A DNA stretch of 64,000 nt from Deltaproteobacteria bacterium (GTDB lineage Bacteria; Desulfobacterota; GWC2-55-46): positions 186,001-250,000 of the forward strand of contig JAIOIE010000018.1 in the NCBI GenBank assembly GCA_019912665.1. Reading direction: 5' to 3'. This document shows, in pieces, positions 50,302 to 59,745 of the stretch (the stretch's first letter is position 1; each line of letters starts with the position of its first letter). The notes beneath the pieces were generated by a model. The model was not told where the DNA came from. It searched no databases and saw nothing but the letters and a program-made list of their open reading frames with translations. Made by a program: the position numbers and the translations under genes.

Positions 50302-51488
50302 ACGGCCTCTTTTGCCGAGCCCTCCAGGGCCTTCTTTATGCACTTGGCCGCCTGGCGTATCCTGTGCTCGTTCTCGACGAGCGCGAGCCTTACGTAATCG
50401 TCGCCGTACTCGCCGAAGCCAACACCAGGCGATACGGCCACCTTGGCCTTTTTCAGGAGGAACTTCGAGAACTCGAGGGACTTCATTGAGCTGAACGGCT
50501 CTGGTATCTTCGCCCAAACGAACATGCTGGCCTTGGGCTTCTCTATCTCCCAGCCGGCCTTCCCGAAGCTCTCTATAAGCGCGTTCCTCCTTGATTCGTA
50601 AGTGCTGCACATCTCGGTCACGCAGTCCTGCGGGCCGTTAAGGGCTATTATTCCGGCTATCTGTATGGGCTGGAACATCCCGTAATCGAGGTAGCTCTTT
50701 ATTCTCGTGAGCGCCCCGACGAGCTTCCTGTTGCCGACCGCAAAACCCACCCTCCATCCTGGCATGTTGTAGCTCTTGGAGAGGGTGAAGAACTCCACTC
50801 CCACGTCCTTGGCGCCAGGCACCTCCAAAAAGCTCGGTGCCTTGTAGCCGTCGAAGACTATATCGGCGTAGGCCAGGTCGTGCACGACCAGGAGGTCGTT
50901 CTCCTTTGCGAAGTCCACGACCTTGACGAAGAACTCCCTTTCGACCACAAGGGTAGTGGGGTTGTGAGGGTAGTTTATTATGAGCATCTTCGGCTTGGGC
51001 CAGGTCTGCTTCACGGCCTTCTGGAGCTCGTCAAAGAAGTCCACTCCAGGGAGGAGCGGTATGCTCCTTAAGTCCCCGCCTGCGATGACGACCGAATAGG
51101 CGTGTATGGGGTATGTCGGGTTAGGGACGAAAACGACGTCTCCCGGGCCTATGACCGCGAGCGCAAGGTGGGCGATGCCCTCCTTGGAGCCGATGGTGGC
51201 GACCGCCTCGGTCTCGGGGTCGATCTCGACGTTATAGCGCCTCTTGTACCAGTCGGCTATGGCGAGCCTCAATTTGTATATGCCCCTCGAAGCCGAGTAC
51301 CTGTGGTTTCTCGGGTTGTGGGCCGCCTCTATGAGCTTGTCGACTATGTGCCTGGGCGTGGGCTGGTCCGGGTTGCCCATCCCGAAGTCGATTATGTCCT
51401 CGCCTCTCTTACGGGCCTCTACCTTGAGCTCCGTCACGATGTTGAATACATATGGCGGAAGCCTTTTTATCCTGTGGAACTCTTCCAT
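50298..51488 (-). CDS. class I/II PLP aminotransferase (AlaC/AlaA-like)
   Basis: 396 residues, fold-type I aminotransferase. [45 protein letters not shown] lysine in [21 protein letters not shown], and a C-terminal arginine near [10 protein letters not shown]. Typical of alanine transaminases (AlaC) and related MalY/DapL-like enzymes, often next to hom in this bacterial group. First of an amino acid block with hom and thrC. Most likely makes alanine from pyruvate and glutamate. Confidence 0.88.
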   Translation of the reverse strand: MEEFHRIKRLPPYVFNIVTELKVEARKRGEDIIDFGMGNPDQPTPRHIVDKLIEAAHNPRNHRYSASRGIYKLRLAIADWYKRRYNVEIDPETEAVATIGSKEGIAHLALAVIGPGDVVFVPNPTYPIHAYSVVIAGGDLRSIPLLPGVDFFDELQKAVKQTWPKPKMLIINYPHNPTTLVVEREFFVKVVDFAKENDLLVVHDLAYADIVFDGYKAPSFLEVPGAKDVGVEFFTLSKSYNMPGWRVGFAVGNRKLVGALTRIKSYLDYGMFQPIQIAGIIALNGPQDCVTEMCSTYESRRNALIESFGKAGWEIEKPKASMFVWAKIPEPFSSMKSLEFSKFLLKKAKVAVSPGVGFGEYGDDYVRLALVENEHRIRQAAKCIKKALEGSAKEAV

Positions 51489-51526
51489 CTCCGGCGCACC
51501 TTTCGAACTTCTATCTGACAGGCTGA

Positions 51527-52408
51527 TTATGGTTCTGCTTTTTTCTGCAATTGTTCAAAGCCTATTTCTCCCAGTAGCCTCTCCGCATTATAGGAGCTTC
51601 TCACGAACGGCCCGGAATAGACGTGTCTTATCCCTATGCTCTTTCCGAAATCCTCGTATTCCTTGAATTTTTCAGGCTCGATGTATTCCTCTACCTCGAG
51701 GCTATTCCTGGTCGGGCGGAGGTACTGCCCTATGGTGACCGCGTCGCACCCGGCGGATTTTAAATCCTTTAATAAGGCCCTTACTTCTTCCGGGGTCTCG
51801 CCCAGGCCGACCATGATGCCGGATTTCACCACTATTCCCGGGCGTTTCGCTTCCCGGAGCACCTTAAGGGAACGCTCGTACCCGGCCTCTGGCCTTACCT
51901 TCGGGTAAAGCGAGGGGACGGTCTCGAGGTTGTGATTGAAGATATCCGGGCGGGCTTCGAGGACCGTCTCAAGCGCCTCCATGTCCCCCTTGAAATCAGG
52001 GGTCAGGACCTCCACTAAAATGCCGGAAATGTTATCCTTAACAGCCTTGATTGTCAAGGCAAATTGCCCCGCTCCGCCGTCTTCGAGGTCGTCCCTGGTG
52101 ACAGACGTTATCACCACGTGCTTAAGGCCGAGTTCCCTCGCGGTAAGGGCGATATTGGCCGGCTCATCCGGGTCCACCTGAACGGGCCTTGCGCCCTTAT
52201 CGACCGAGCAGAATCCGCAGTGCCTGGTGCAGACGTCCCCCAGGATCATGAACGTTGCCGTCGGTTTTGTGAAGCATTCCCCGATATTAGGACACCTTGC
52301 CGACTCGCAGACCGTGTGGAGGTTCCTCTTCCGGAGTATGGATTTTACCTCGTGAAGCCTTGTGAGCGGGCCAATTGGCTTCTTTGTCCAGGGCGGAAGG
52401 CGTTTCAT
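51527..52408 (-). CDS. lipA: lipoyl synthase
   Basis: About 293 residues. Radical SAM enzyme inserting sulfur into octanoyl groups. The auxiliary cluster comes from [12 protein letters not shown], the SAM cluster from CTRHCGFC, and [25 protein letters not shown] and RSSYNAER complete the LipA signature. ATG 52408 gives the normal family start [12 protein letters not shown]. lipB is not adjacent. 38 nt upstream of the aminotransferase start, so may head that operon. Confidence 0.95.
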   Translation of the reverse strand: MKRLPPWTKKPIGPLTRLHEVKSILRKRNLHTVCESARCPNIGECFTKPTATFMILGDVCTRHCGFCSVDKGARPVQVDPDEPANIALTARELGLKHVVITSVTRDDLEDGGAGQFALTIKAVKDNISGILVEVLTPDFKGDMEALETVLEARPDIFNHNLETVPSLYPKVRPEAGYERSLKVLREAKRPGIVVKSGIMVGLGETPEEVRALLKDLKSAGCDAVTIGQYLRPTRNSLEVEEYIEPEKFKEYEDFGKSIGIRHVYSGPFVRSSYNAERLLGEIGFEQLQKKAEP

Positions 52409-52525
52409 GCCTGTAGAATAACATGACGGCCCTTGTTCCGCAATGAGGAACGCCTGAGGCATGTCCTATGCCCTGATGAGGATCATCGTTTTTTGAATGG
52501 ATTTGGCCGTATTTCCATGCTATTG

Positions 52526-52562
52526 CAAAAAGGGGTTCCAGCAATGCTGGAACCCCTTTTCA
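52526..52562. terminator. bidirectional terminator after the SBBP-repeat gene
   Basis: AAAAGGGGTTCCAGC (52528-52542) and GCTGGAACCCCTTTT (52546-52560) form a 15-bp perfect stem with a 3-nt loop and a T-run on both strands. It lies 35 nt past the end of the large exported-protein gene. Confidence 0.9.
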
Positions 52563-52596
52563 AAGAGGAAGCTCAGGCCTTTACGCCTAAATCATT

Positions 52597-55500
52597 CTAT
52601 TTCAGACCGAAGCTTCCGTTGTACCGGCTGCCATCCGGCATTTCAACCGTGATGATATAACTACCAGTATTCAATGCCTTAGTGCTCAGATTGTATACCC
52701 ATTCATAGTCTGAGTACCTGAAATTAGTGCCGTCGTCATTGGCCTGGCCGGAGTCAAGGTCGATGACCTCAGGGTCCGAAACGTCGCTTCCCCTTGAAAG
52801 GCTGACTATTCTCGGAGAAACGACCTCATTGGACGTTAGCGCATTCCCGTTGCAAGAGAGCTGTATTTTAAGCGGCAATGTGCTGCCCTTCTTAAACGCC
52901 TTATCCGGCGGCTGTATCGGCGTCCCTTCATTTGAAAGCGCCCCTAAGGGGGATGAGAAGCCCTGGATTTCGAGCAATATGGCGATATTGACGGCATCGG
53001 AGGCGGAATCGGCTTTTCCGTCGTTAACGACAAGGCTGACTGCCGATCTGCCTGCCGGAAGCGTGACAATCGGGCTAATGCCGGTTACAATTCCGCCGCC
53101 CTCCTGGAACGGGCCTGACCATGTATATGTCAGACCATCGCCGTCCGGATCATTGGAGCCGGACCCGTCAAGGGTCACTGTTGTCCCGCCTATCGAGCCG
53201 CAAGACATGTGTAGGTCAGCCCCTGCCTGGGCTATCGGAGCCCTGTTCCGGTCGAGCACCGTGATCCTGACGGTTTCGGAGGCAATTCCGCCCTTGCCGT
53301 CGTCGGCTTCAAAAAAGACGTCAAAATAGGCGTTTGCCGACTGGCTGCAAACATCATGCCCCGGTGTATAGCTTATCGCTCCGGATGACGCGTCGAGAAC
53401 GGCCCCGGAAGGCAGTCCGGTAGCCCTGAACGTGACGACGTCACCGTCTGCATCCGATGCCGAGACTACGAAGTACAAGTGCTCTCCCTCATAAACTGTC
53501 CTGTCGCCCCCGGCATCCATCTGCGGCGGCCTGTTCAGCATGTAGGTTTCACTCATCACGCCGCTCTCGTTCCCTGCCAAATCAGCGGCAAAAAACTTGA
53601 GCACGGCGGAAGACGAGACGGTTATGGGCCCGGAGTAGGCTGCGGACCCTGTCGTGGGGATTGAGCCGTCGGTCGTGTAGTATATGGTTGAAGGCTCGTC
53701 CGCCGTAAGGGTTACGCTCTGGGCCGACGCATAAGACCCGCCCGTCGGGGAAGCTGAGACCGCCGGAGCCGTGGCGTCGAGAATTATCGTATCCGAGCCT
53801 TGGGCCGAGTTCCCCGCCCCGTCCATGTATTCCGCATATACCGTCTTCACCCCGTCTCCCGGGTCCAGAGTCCATGACCTTACTGTAGCGAAAGATTCCC
53901 AGGCCGACCAGGAAGAGCCGTCATTGCTGAAGCGCATCTGCGAGCAGCCGGAACCAGTGTCCACGCAAGAGAGCGCAAGTGTCGCTACCGTGCTATTGGT
54001 TGACGCCGCGCCGCCGTTTATCGAGACCGAGCCGGTCGGAGGCGTGGTGTCGCCGGGGTTTATGGTTATTGAGAGGGTCCTGGAAGATACAAAGGAGGTC
54101 GAGTCGGTCACGGCGACGGTGAAGCCATATATGCCGTCGACTGCTGGAATGCCCGAGACCGTGCCGCCGGATGAGAGCGTAAGTCCTGGGGGCAGGCCTC
54201 CGGAAGTGCTCCAGGCATACGGGGCAGTACCGCCAACCGCGGCGAGGGTCTCTCCGTACGCAACGCCTACGGTGCCGTCCGGCAGGGCCGATGTGGTTAC
54301 GGCGAGGTCGCTGACCGCAGGACCGTTCAAGACGCCCGTGGAGGGAAGCCTTGCGGTATCGATCCCGTCGGAAGCCTCAAAAAAATAGTTGTGCAAACCA
54401 GCCGGAAGGGTCGTCGAATAGACGAACTGCTCGCCGTTAGTGTAGTCGCCGTCCTGGAGCGCCGCGGCAGCGCCGGCGTCAAGGGACATGGGATTGCAGG
54501 CCCCGTCAATGCATGCTCTTATGTATGTGGGCGCGTTATTATCGGCATCCGTGTAGACCGTTTTGTATTCGAAAACCGGGGAAGGCGCGCCGGTATCGGG
54601 TGCGATGCCGTCGCCATAGCCTGACTCCGAAGGATGTGAAAGGACAGGGCCCGTAAAGCTTATCTTCGCAACGAACGCATCCCAATACCCTGCGTTAGCC
54701 CCCGCCATGGCTGAAGACGTTGGAAAATCCGTAGATCCGGTAAACCCGGTGACATATGCATTCCCGTCCGAGTCAGTTTCAATGCCTCTAACGTAATCAT
54801 TGGCGCTTCCACCAAGGACGCTCGACGACATGAGATTGCCCTCAGAATTGACCTTCGCAATGAATGCATCGGTAGCGCCTGCTATAATCACGCTAGGGCC
54901 CCCAAAGTACAAAGGAAATGTATCCATATCATCCATGTGAGTATCCATAGCAATATATGCATTTCCGTTTGAATCTACCGCGATACCGCGGCCGCCATCA
55001 TTATAAGCCGTACCGAGCAATCTCGAATAGACAAGCGCGCCGGTGGAGCTTATTTTCGTAATGAACGCATCAGAACCTCCCGCAGTACCTGCCGCTGGCA
55101 ACTCCTGCATGGCCGACGCGATTGGGAAATCAAAAGACCTTGTCTCTCCTGTAACATAAGCATTTCCATCAGAGTCGACTTTGATATCATAACCCTTATC
55201 GTAGCTATTCCCACCGAGATAGGTCGAATAAAGCAGGAGAGTGCCGGAGGGGTTGATTTTAGTGATAAACGCGTCCCACTGACCTCCGTGAGTCTCCTGT
55301 AAGGCGGAAGAAACAGGGAAGCCGGGTGAACCTGTAAATCCAGTAATATAGGCGCTCCCGGTTGAATCTACCGCAATACTGTGACCCAAACTTGAACCAG
55401 TACCTGATGTACCATACCCTGCGCCTATGGCGGTTGAATAAACAAGGGAGCCTGCAGAGCTTATTTTGGTAACAAAAAGATTGCAAGAATTTGACCAAGA

Positions 55501-56904
55501 CCCTATTATCGAAAAAAAGAACGGGAAATCCGAACGAGAAGAGCATACAGTCCCGGTCACATAAGCATTGTCGGCCGAATCGACTGTTATGCCGTAACCC
55601 TCATCATCATCCGAGCCGCCAAGGTAAGTCGAATAAATAAGCGTTTCTCCGTTAGGGCTTATCTTCGTAACGAAAAAGTCAACGGCACCCTTTAGAGAGG
55701 ACTGTATGGGCGAAACGACAGGGAAACCCAGAGAATTTGTATACCCGGTCACATAGGCGTTACCTGTTGAATCGACTGCAATGCCTCTACCTGCGTCATA
55801 GCTGCCTCCACCCAGATATGTCGAATAGACAAGCGCGCCGGAGGAGCTTAACTTTGTAACGAACGCATCACGATTAATGCCATAACCCCAAGGCGTAGCA
55901 GAGGAATCCGGAAAATTCGTGGAAATTGTATCTCCGGTAATATATACGCTTCCCTCTGAGTCGACGGCGATGTCGTAACCCCTGTCGTGACTACTTCCAC
56001 CGAGATATGTCGAATAGACTATATAAGGGTCTATTACAAGTTCGCGCGACTTATCGTATGCGGCGACCTCGAAGCCGTAGGCACACCCGTCCTTGGCCGG
56101 GAGGACCTTGAAGCTGCCCTCTACCTCCACCCTGTTGCCGTCTATATCCTGATATATATAGGGCCTCTTCTGGTGGATAGCACCTCCCTGTAAAGCTATT
56201 TCGAGGTCACCGTCTTCTGTGACACTTAACCCTTTTACGCCCTCATACCTGAACCTGACCTGCTTTGGGTCTGCCCCGGGCTTTACTATTACATCGTATT
56301 CGAGTTTCGAGTTGTTCCCGTAATACCTGACGTCCACGCCCTTATATACTTCGCTGTAAAGGATACTCCCGTAAGTAGCTATCCCCGTCTTCCATTTGCT
56401 TTTATCATTCCCGACCAAGTAGTTGATCTTCCCAGTCTGCTCATCCTCGGCCGTGATTTTAGGGGCTCTATGGGCCCCAAGAAGGCTCAGCTTTATGGAT
56501 TCGGTTTCGAACTCCTTCGAAATTATTTCAGGGCTGTTTTCATGTCTCCTTACATCGGGTCTTCTTTCCTCTTTTGCCCTCGTGAGGCTCAGATACACAC
56601 CGTCGTTTGCGAAAAAGGTCGCGTGCCCGCTCCCCTTCTCGTAGAATTTTATCTTTTTAGGGACCTGGCCGTCGTTCTTTATGAAATAGAGGGGTATCTT
56701 TCCGTATGATTCCTGTACCCTTGCTATCTCCTCTGCCGGGGCTTCATTCCGGATTTGAGAGAAGCTCTTTGAGGCGCTCCGGCTTTCAATCCCGAGGAGG
56801 TCTGTTTTTCCATCAGCGGCCGGTGCCTCAGCAGCCGATGTCCAACCGCCTAAACTGATAAAGACCAGAAGCAGGGAAAATATCAGGCTCGACCTACCAA
56901 TCAT
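52597..56904 (-). CDS. large secreted SBBP beta-propeller protein with Ig/PKD-like C-terminal modules
   Basis: 1435 residues. Signal peptide (about 1-24), then a DUF7948-like domain (about 60-300, IPLYFIKNDGQVPKKIKFYEKG). Next come at least eight SBBP repeats (about 300-760) of the form VYSTYLGGxxxDxGxxIAVDSxGNAYVTGxT. The C-terminal half carries a putative-Ig He_PIG domain (about 865-955), a chitobiase-C-like module (SGSTIYYTTDGSIPTTG type, about 1085-1150), a cadherin/PKD-type pair, and a last PxK-type beta domain. No membrane anchor. Probably surface or extracellular, and a plausible type II secretion substrate. Base composition is visibly more AT-rich than the neighbours. RBS AAGGAG. Confidence 0.88.
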   Translation of the reverse strand: MIGRSSLIFSLLLVFISLGGWTSAAEAPAADGKTDLLGIESRSASKSFSQIRNEAPAEEIARVQESYGKIPLYFIKNDGQVPKKIKFYEKGSGHATFFANDGVYLSLTRAKEERRPDVRRHENSPEIISKEFETESIKLSLLGAHRAPKITAEDEQTGKINYLVGNDKSKWKTGIATYGSILYSEVYKGVDVRYYGNNSKLEYDVIVKPGADPKQVRFRYEGVKGLSVTEDGDLEIALQGGAIHQKRPYIYQDIDGNRVEVEGSFKVLPAKDGCAYGFEVAAYDKSRELVIDPYIVYSTYLGGSSHDRGYDIAVDSEGSVYITGDTISTNFPDSSATPWGYGINRDAFVTKLSSSGALVYSTYLGGGSYDAGRGIAVDSTGNAYVTGYTNSLGFPVVSPIQSSLKGAVDFFVTKISPNGETLIYSTYLGGSDDDEGYGITVDSADNAYVTGTVCSSRSDFPFFFSIIGSWSNSCNLFVTKISSAGSLVYSTAIGAGYGTSGTGSSLGHSIAVDSTGSAYITGFTGSPGFPVSSALQETHGGQWDAFITKINPSGTLLLYSTYLGGNSYDKGYDIKVDSDGNAYVTGETRSFDFPIASAMQELPAAGTAGGSDAFITKISSTGALVYSRLLGTAYNDGGRGIAVDSNGNAYIAMDTHMDDMDTFPLYFGGPSVIIAGATDAFIAKVNSEGNLMSSSVLGGSANDYVRGIETDSDGNAYVTGFTGSTDFPTSSAMAGANAGYWDAFVAKISFTGPVLSHPSESGYGDGIAPDTGAPSPVFEYKTVYTDADNNAPTYIRACIDGACNPMSLDAGAAAALQDGDYTNGEQFVYSTTLPAGLHNYFFEASDGIDTARLPSTGVLNGPAVSDLAVTTSALPDGTVGVAYGETLAAVGGTAPYAWSTSGGLPPGLTLSSGGTVSGIPAVDGIYGFTVAVTDSTSFVSSRTLSITINPGDTTPPTGSVSINGGAASTNSTVATLALSCVDTGSGCSQMRFSNDGSSWSAWESFATVRSWTLDPGDGVKTVYAEYMDGAGNSAQGSDTIILDATAPAVSASPTGGSYASAQSVTLTADEPSTIYYTTDGSIPTTGSAAYSGPITVSSSAVLKFFAADLAGNESGVMSETYMLNRPPQMDAGGDRTVYEGEHLYFVVSASDADGDVVTFRATGLPSGAVLDASSGAISYTPGHDVCSQSANAYFDVFFEADDGKGGIASETVRITVLDRNRAPIAQAGADLHMSCGSIGGTTVTLDGSGSNDPDGDGLTYTWSGPFQEGGGIVTGISPIVTLPAGRSAVSLVVNDGKADSASDAVNIAILLEIQGFSSPLGALSNEGTPIQPPDKAFKKGSTLPLKIQLSCNGNALTSNEVVSPRIVSLSRGSDVSDPEVIDLDSGQANDDGTNFRYSDYEWVYNLSTKALNTGSYIITVEMPDGSRYNGSFGLK

Positions 56905-57392
56905 CTCTTTTCTCCTTGAGAATTATTTCACCTGTACTTGTTTCAGCAATTCATATCAGATTCCAGGTAACAGATTGGTAACGGATTATAAAAAAAATGA
57001 ACTACCCTGGGCTGAAGCCCAAGATTTTTGTAAAATGCAAACAATAGCTCCTCCGTTTTGCAATGAAAGCGGCTCCGGTCCGGAACGGAAGCTCATCCCT
57101 GGCCTTAGAAAGGCCAGGATTTCTGGCTATGTTGATTAGAACCAGAAGCTGATCGGCTTTATTTGAAAACCGTGGAACTTTTTTGATGTGGATTCTTATT
57201 GATGGAGAGGGGGTAAAAGAATGGGAACGCAACTACGGGTATGGAAAGCCAACGTTTTACAGGTGCTTATGCGCTAGCTTACCAGCCGGGTGCAAGACTC
57301 TTTATGCGGACGCAAGACCCTGGTTAGCTCCGCCGGATTCTTATTGACATTATAGAGCCGAATCCAATGGCTTTTTCTTAAAGGGGTACTTC
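56905..57392 (-). other. 488-nt AT-rich gap upstream of the SBBP gene
   Basis: No supported gene. A 76-codon minus-strand frame at 57002-57232 has no ribosome site or recognisable features. The left end holds the likely promoter of the SBBP gene with tandem repeats. A short GGGCT/AGCCC hairpin lies at about 57007-57024. The right half (57250-57345) contains GC-rich segments (GGACGCAAGACCC, GCCGGGTGCAAGAC) that recur in similar form but fit no RNA family I know. Confidence 0.45.
56966..56990 (-). promoter_or_regulatory. tandem 11-bp direct repeats overlapping a -10 element
   Basis: On the plus strand GGTAACAGATT (56966-56976) is followed without gap by GGTAACGGATT (56977-56987). They overlap and abut a perfect TATAAT on the minus strand (56985-56990). 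The 11-bp period places both on one DNA face, as for OmpR-class regulators. Upstream no good -35 is visible, consistent with activator or repressor control of the SBBP gene. Confidence 0.5.
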
Positions 57393-57560
57393 CTACTTCC
57401 CGGCCTTTAGCCTTGCCTGGCGCTCCTGCTCCTTTTTAAGGGAGCAATCCTGGCAGGCATACCTCTTCTCGTGCTTGACCGTAAGCCTGTCATAGCCCTG
57501 GTCGAGCGCCACCCTGGTGATGTTATCCGATTCCCTGCCGCAGAAATCACACCTTAACAT
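57393..57560 (-). CDS. small zinc-ribbon protein
   Basis: 55 residues: CDFCG (Cys4, Cys7) and CQDCS (Cys35, Cys38) form a zinc ribbon around LDQGYDRLTVKHEKRYA, with a basic C-terminus KKEQERQARLKAGK. ATG 57560 lies inside the end of the DUF3343 gene (14-nt overlap). A longer frame would read through that gene and is rejected. Function unknown. The tight coupling suggests it works with the DUF3343 protein. Confidence 0.75.
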   Translation of the reverse strand: MLRCDFCGRESDNITRVALDQGYDRLTVKHEKRYACQDCSLKKEQERQARLKAGK

Positions 57561-57810
57561 ACTCTTCACCTTCTTTCCTGTACACGTTCCTGGGCAAAAG
57601 CCCTCCTTTTTGAAGGGCCTGAAAAGCCTCGTCGAACAAACCTTCATCGACAGAGATGACAAGCCCGCAAGCCGAATCAAGGGCCTTTGGCACCGGGAGC
57701 AGCCTGAAAGTGAGGGACGCGTTCTTCAAGAGTTCCTCGGCTTTCAAGGCCCTGTGGGTCGAGCCGAAGCCCAGTATATACTCCATTTGCCGGAAATTAT
57801 CAAATTTCAT
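57547..57810 (-). CDS. DUF3343 (putative Se/S carrier-like) protein
   Basis: About 87 residues: YILGFGSTHRALKAEELLKNA, RLLPVPKALDSACGLVISVD and AFQALQKGGLL match the DUF3343 family, which is described as Se/S-carrier-like from its association with selenium genes. The conserved Cys in SACGL is present. Start is ATG 57810 or ATG 57786; neither has a good ribosome site. No selenium metabolism gene is in the window. Coupled to a zinc-ribbon gene and behind the glyA terminator. Confidence 0.8.
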   Translation of the reverse strand: MKFDNFRQMEYILGFGSTHRALKAEELLKNASLTFRLLPVPKALDSACGLVISVDEGLFDEAFQALQKGGLLPRNVYRKEGEEYVKV

Positions 57811-57840
57811 GGTGCGACGCAAGAGCCGGGTTTAAACGTC

Positions 57841-57886
57841 AAAAAAAAGACCGCCCGGCCAGACATTCATAAATAGGCGGGCGGTC
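57841..57886 (-). terminator. intrinsic terminator of glyA
   Basis: On the minus strand GACCGCCCG (57878-57886) and CGGGCGGTC (57849-57857) pair around a 20-nt loop and are followed by T8. It lies 24 nt past the glyA stop. Confidence 0.88.
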
Positions 57887-57909
57887 AGTTTAGAAATCTA
57901 TGCCGGCTT

Positions 57910-59166
57910 TTAGGCCAAAGCTCTTTCCATCCTGCCCTTGTAAAGCGGGAACCTCGAGCAGAGTTCCTTCACTTCCGCCTTTATGCCTTCGAGCGCGGCA
58001 TCATCGCTCCTCTTCTCAAGGGCCCTCTGTATGAAGCCCGCTATGACCTTCATCTCAGGCTCCTTCATGCCCTTGGTGGTGGCCGCCGGAACGCCTATCC
58101 TTATGCCGCTCGTTACGAACGGGCTCCTGGTCTCGAACGGGATGGTATTCTTGTTTACGGTTATTCCGGCTTTTACGAGCGCTTCCTCGGCCTCCTTGCC
58201 GGTTATGTCCTGCTTCGTGAGGTCCATGAGCATGAGATGGTTATCAGTCCCGCCGGATACGAGCGTAAAGCCCCTTGCCATAAGCTCGCCCGAGAGGACC
58301 TTCGCATTCGCGAGCACCTGCTTCTGGTAGGCCGTAAAGGAAGGCTCAAGCGCCTCCTTGAAGGCGACCGCCTTTGCCGCGATTATGTGCATGAGCGGGC
58401 CGCCCTGTATGCCGGGGAATATCTGCTTATCGACCGCCTTGGCGAACTCCTCCCTGCACATGATGACGCCGCTGCGGGGGCCGCGAAGCGTCTTGTGCGT
58501 GGTGGTCGTGACGAACTCGGCGTGAGGCACGGGGCTCGGGTGAAGGCCTGTAGCCACGAGCCCTGCTATATGGGCTATGTCCACCATTATCTTGGCGCCG
58601 ACCTCGTCGGCCACTTCCCTGAAGGCCTTGAAATCTATAATCCGGGGATAGGCGCTCGCGCCGACTACAATTAGCTTGGGGTTATTCTTTTTCGCGAGGT
58701 CCCGCACCTGGTCCATGTCGATCCTCTGGTCGTCCTGGCGGACCCCGTAGAAGACTATATTATAGAGCTGGCCCGAGAAGTTAACGGGGCTTCCGTGCGT
58801 AAGGTGGCCGCCATGGGAAAGGTTCATGCCCATTACGGTGTCGCCGGGCTTAACTGTCGCCAGGTAGACCGCCATGTTGGCCTGCGAGCCTGAATGGGGC
58901 TGCACGTTCACGTGGTCGGCTCCGAAGAGCTTCTTCGCCCTCTCTATCGCGAGCCTCTCGACTATGTCCACGAACTCGCAGCCGCCGTAATAGCGTTTTC
59001 CGGGGTAGCCTTCGGCGTACTTGTTGGTCATTACGCTCCCGGCCGCCTCCATCACCGCCTCGCTTACGAAATTCTCGGACGCGATTAGCTCAAGCTTCCA
59101 TTCCTGCCTTTCGGTCTCAAGCCGTATGGCGTCGTATACTTCGGGGTCAAATTCCTTGAGGGCCAT
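57910..59166 (-). CDS. glyA: serine hydroxymethyltransferase
   Basis: 418 residues. PLP enzyme interconverting serine and glycine with tetrahydrofolate. N-terminal [39 protein letters not shown], and the PLP lysine in [15 protein letters not shown] are diagnostic. Full length for the bacterial family. Follows rpiB after 58 nt (with a GC hairpin between) and ends in a terminator. Last gene of the fab-linked block. Confidence 0.97.
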   Translation of the reverse strand: MALKEFDPEVYDAIRLETERQEWKLELIASENFVSEAVMEAAGSVMTNKYAEGYPGKRYYGGCEFVDIVERLAIERAKKLFGADHVNVQPHSGSQANMAVYLATVKPGDTVMGMNLSHGGHLTHGSPVNFSGQLYNIVFYGVRQDDQRIDMDQVRDLAKKNNPKLIVVGASAYPRIIDFKAFREVADEVGAKIMVDIAHIAGLVATGLHPSPVPHAEFVTTTTHKTLRGPRSGVIMCREEFAKAVDKQIFPGIQGGPLMHIIAAKAVAFKEALEPSFTAYQKQVLANAKVLSGELMARGFTLVSGGTDNHLMLMDLTKQDITGKEAEEALVKAGITVNKNTIPFETRSPFVTSGIRIGVPAATTKGMKEPEMKVIAGFIQRALEKRSDDAALEGIKAEVKELCSRFPLYKGRMERALA

Positions 59167-59199
59167 CTTCTTTACTGCCTCCCGTTTTAAAATAACATG

Positions 59200-59219
59200 G
59201 GCCGCGCTACGCCGCGGCC
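59200..59219 (-). repeat. GC hairpin between rpiB and glyA
   Basis: GGCCGCG and CGCGGCC arms with a 6-nt loop, followed on the minus strand by CATGTTATTTTAAAA. It may reduce read-through or stabilise the rpiB mRNA end. The T-run is weak. Confidence 0.4.
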
Positions 59220-59224
59220 TCTCC

Positions 59225-59677
59225 CTACCTGCCGTTCTTCTTCTCGACTTCCCGTATCTTATCGAGCCGCTTCTGGTGCCTGCCGCCCTCGAAGGCGGTC
59301 TCGAGCCAGGTCTTCAGCATCTCCCGGGCAAGCCCTTTTCCGGCGATCCTCCCGCCTATTACGAGGATATTGGCGTCGTTATGCTCCTTGGCCATCCGGG
59401 CGGTGTAGACGTCGTTCACGAGCGCGGCCCGGACGTTGCTGAACTTGTTCGCGAGTATGCTCATACCTATGCCGGTCCCGCAGACAAGGACGCCCTTGGG
59501 AACCTCGCCTTTCGAAACCCGCTCGGCCAACGGGATGCCGTAATCCGGGTAATCAACCGATTTATCGTCGTTAACGCCCATGTCGTCGACCTCCACCCCG
59601 AGGGAGGCCATGAACTCCTTAAGGTCCTCCTTGAGCTCCCTTCCGGCATGGTCGCTTGCTATGGCTATCCTTTCCAT
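59225..59677 (-). CDS. rpiB: ribose-5-phosphate isomerase B
   Basis: 150 residues, RpiB/LacAB fold. [16 protein letters not shown] (active-site His10), the Cys66 of [26 protein letters not shown], and [10 protein letters not shown]. Converts ribulose-5-phosphate to ribose-5-phosphate in the pentose phosphate pathway. Lies between fabF and glyA, the same order as in many deltaproteobacteria. Confidence 0.95.
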   Translation of the reverse strand: MERIAIASDHAGRELKEDLKEFMASLGVEVDDMGVNDDKSVDYPDYGIPLAERVSKGEVPKGVLVCGTGIGMSILANKFSNVRAALVNDVYTARMAKEHNDANILVIGGRIAGKGLAREMLKTWLETAFEGGRHQKRLDKIREVEKKNGR

Positions 59678-59745
59678 CTGCCGCCTCTTTTTTCCCTTAA
59701 TACTCTTCTTTTATTATGCGACTTTTGAGGCCGCGAGGCAAGGCC

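Noticed and set aside
57002-57232. 76-codon minus-strand frame
   Set aside because: No ribosome binding site, no family features, and it lies in an AT-rich regulatory gap.
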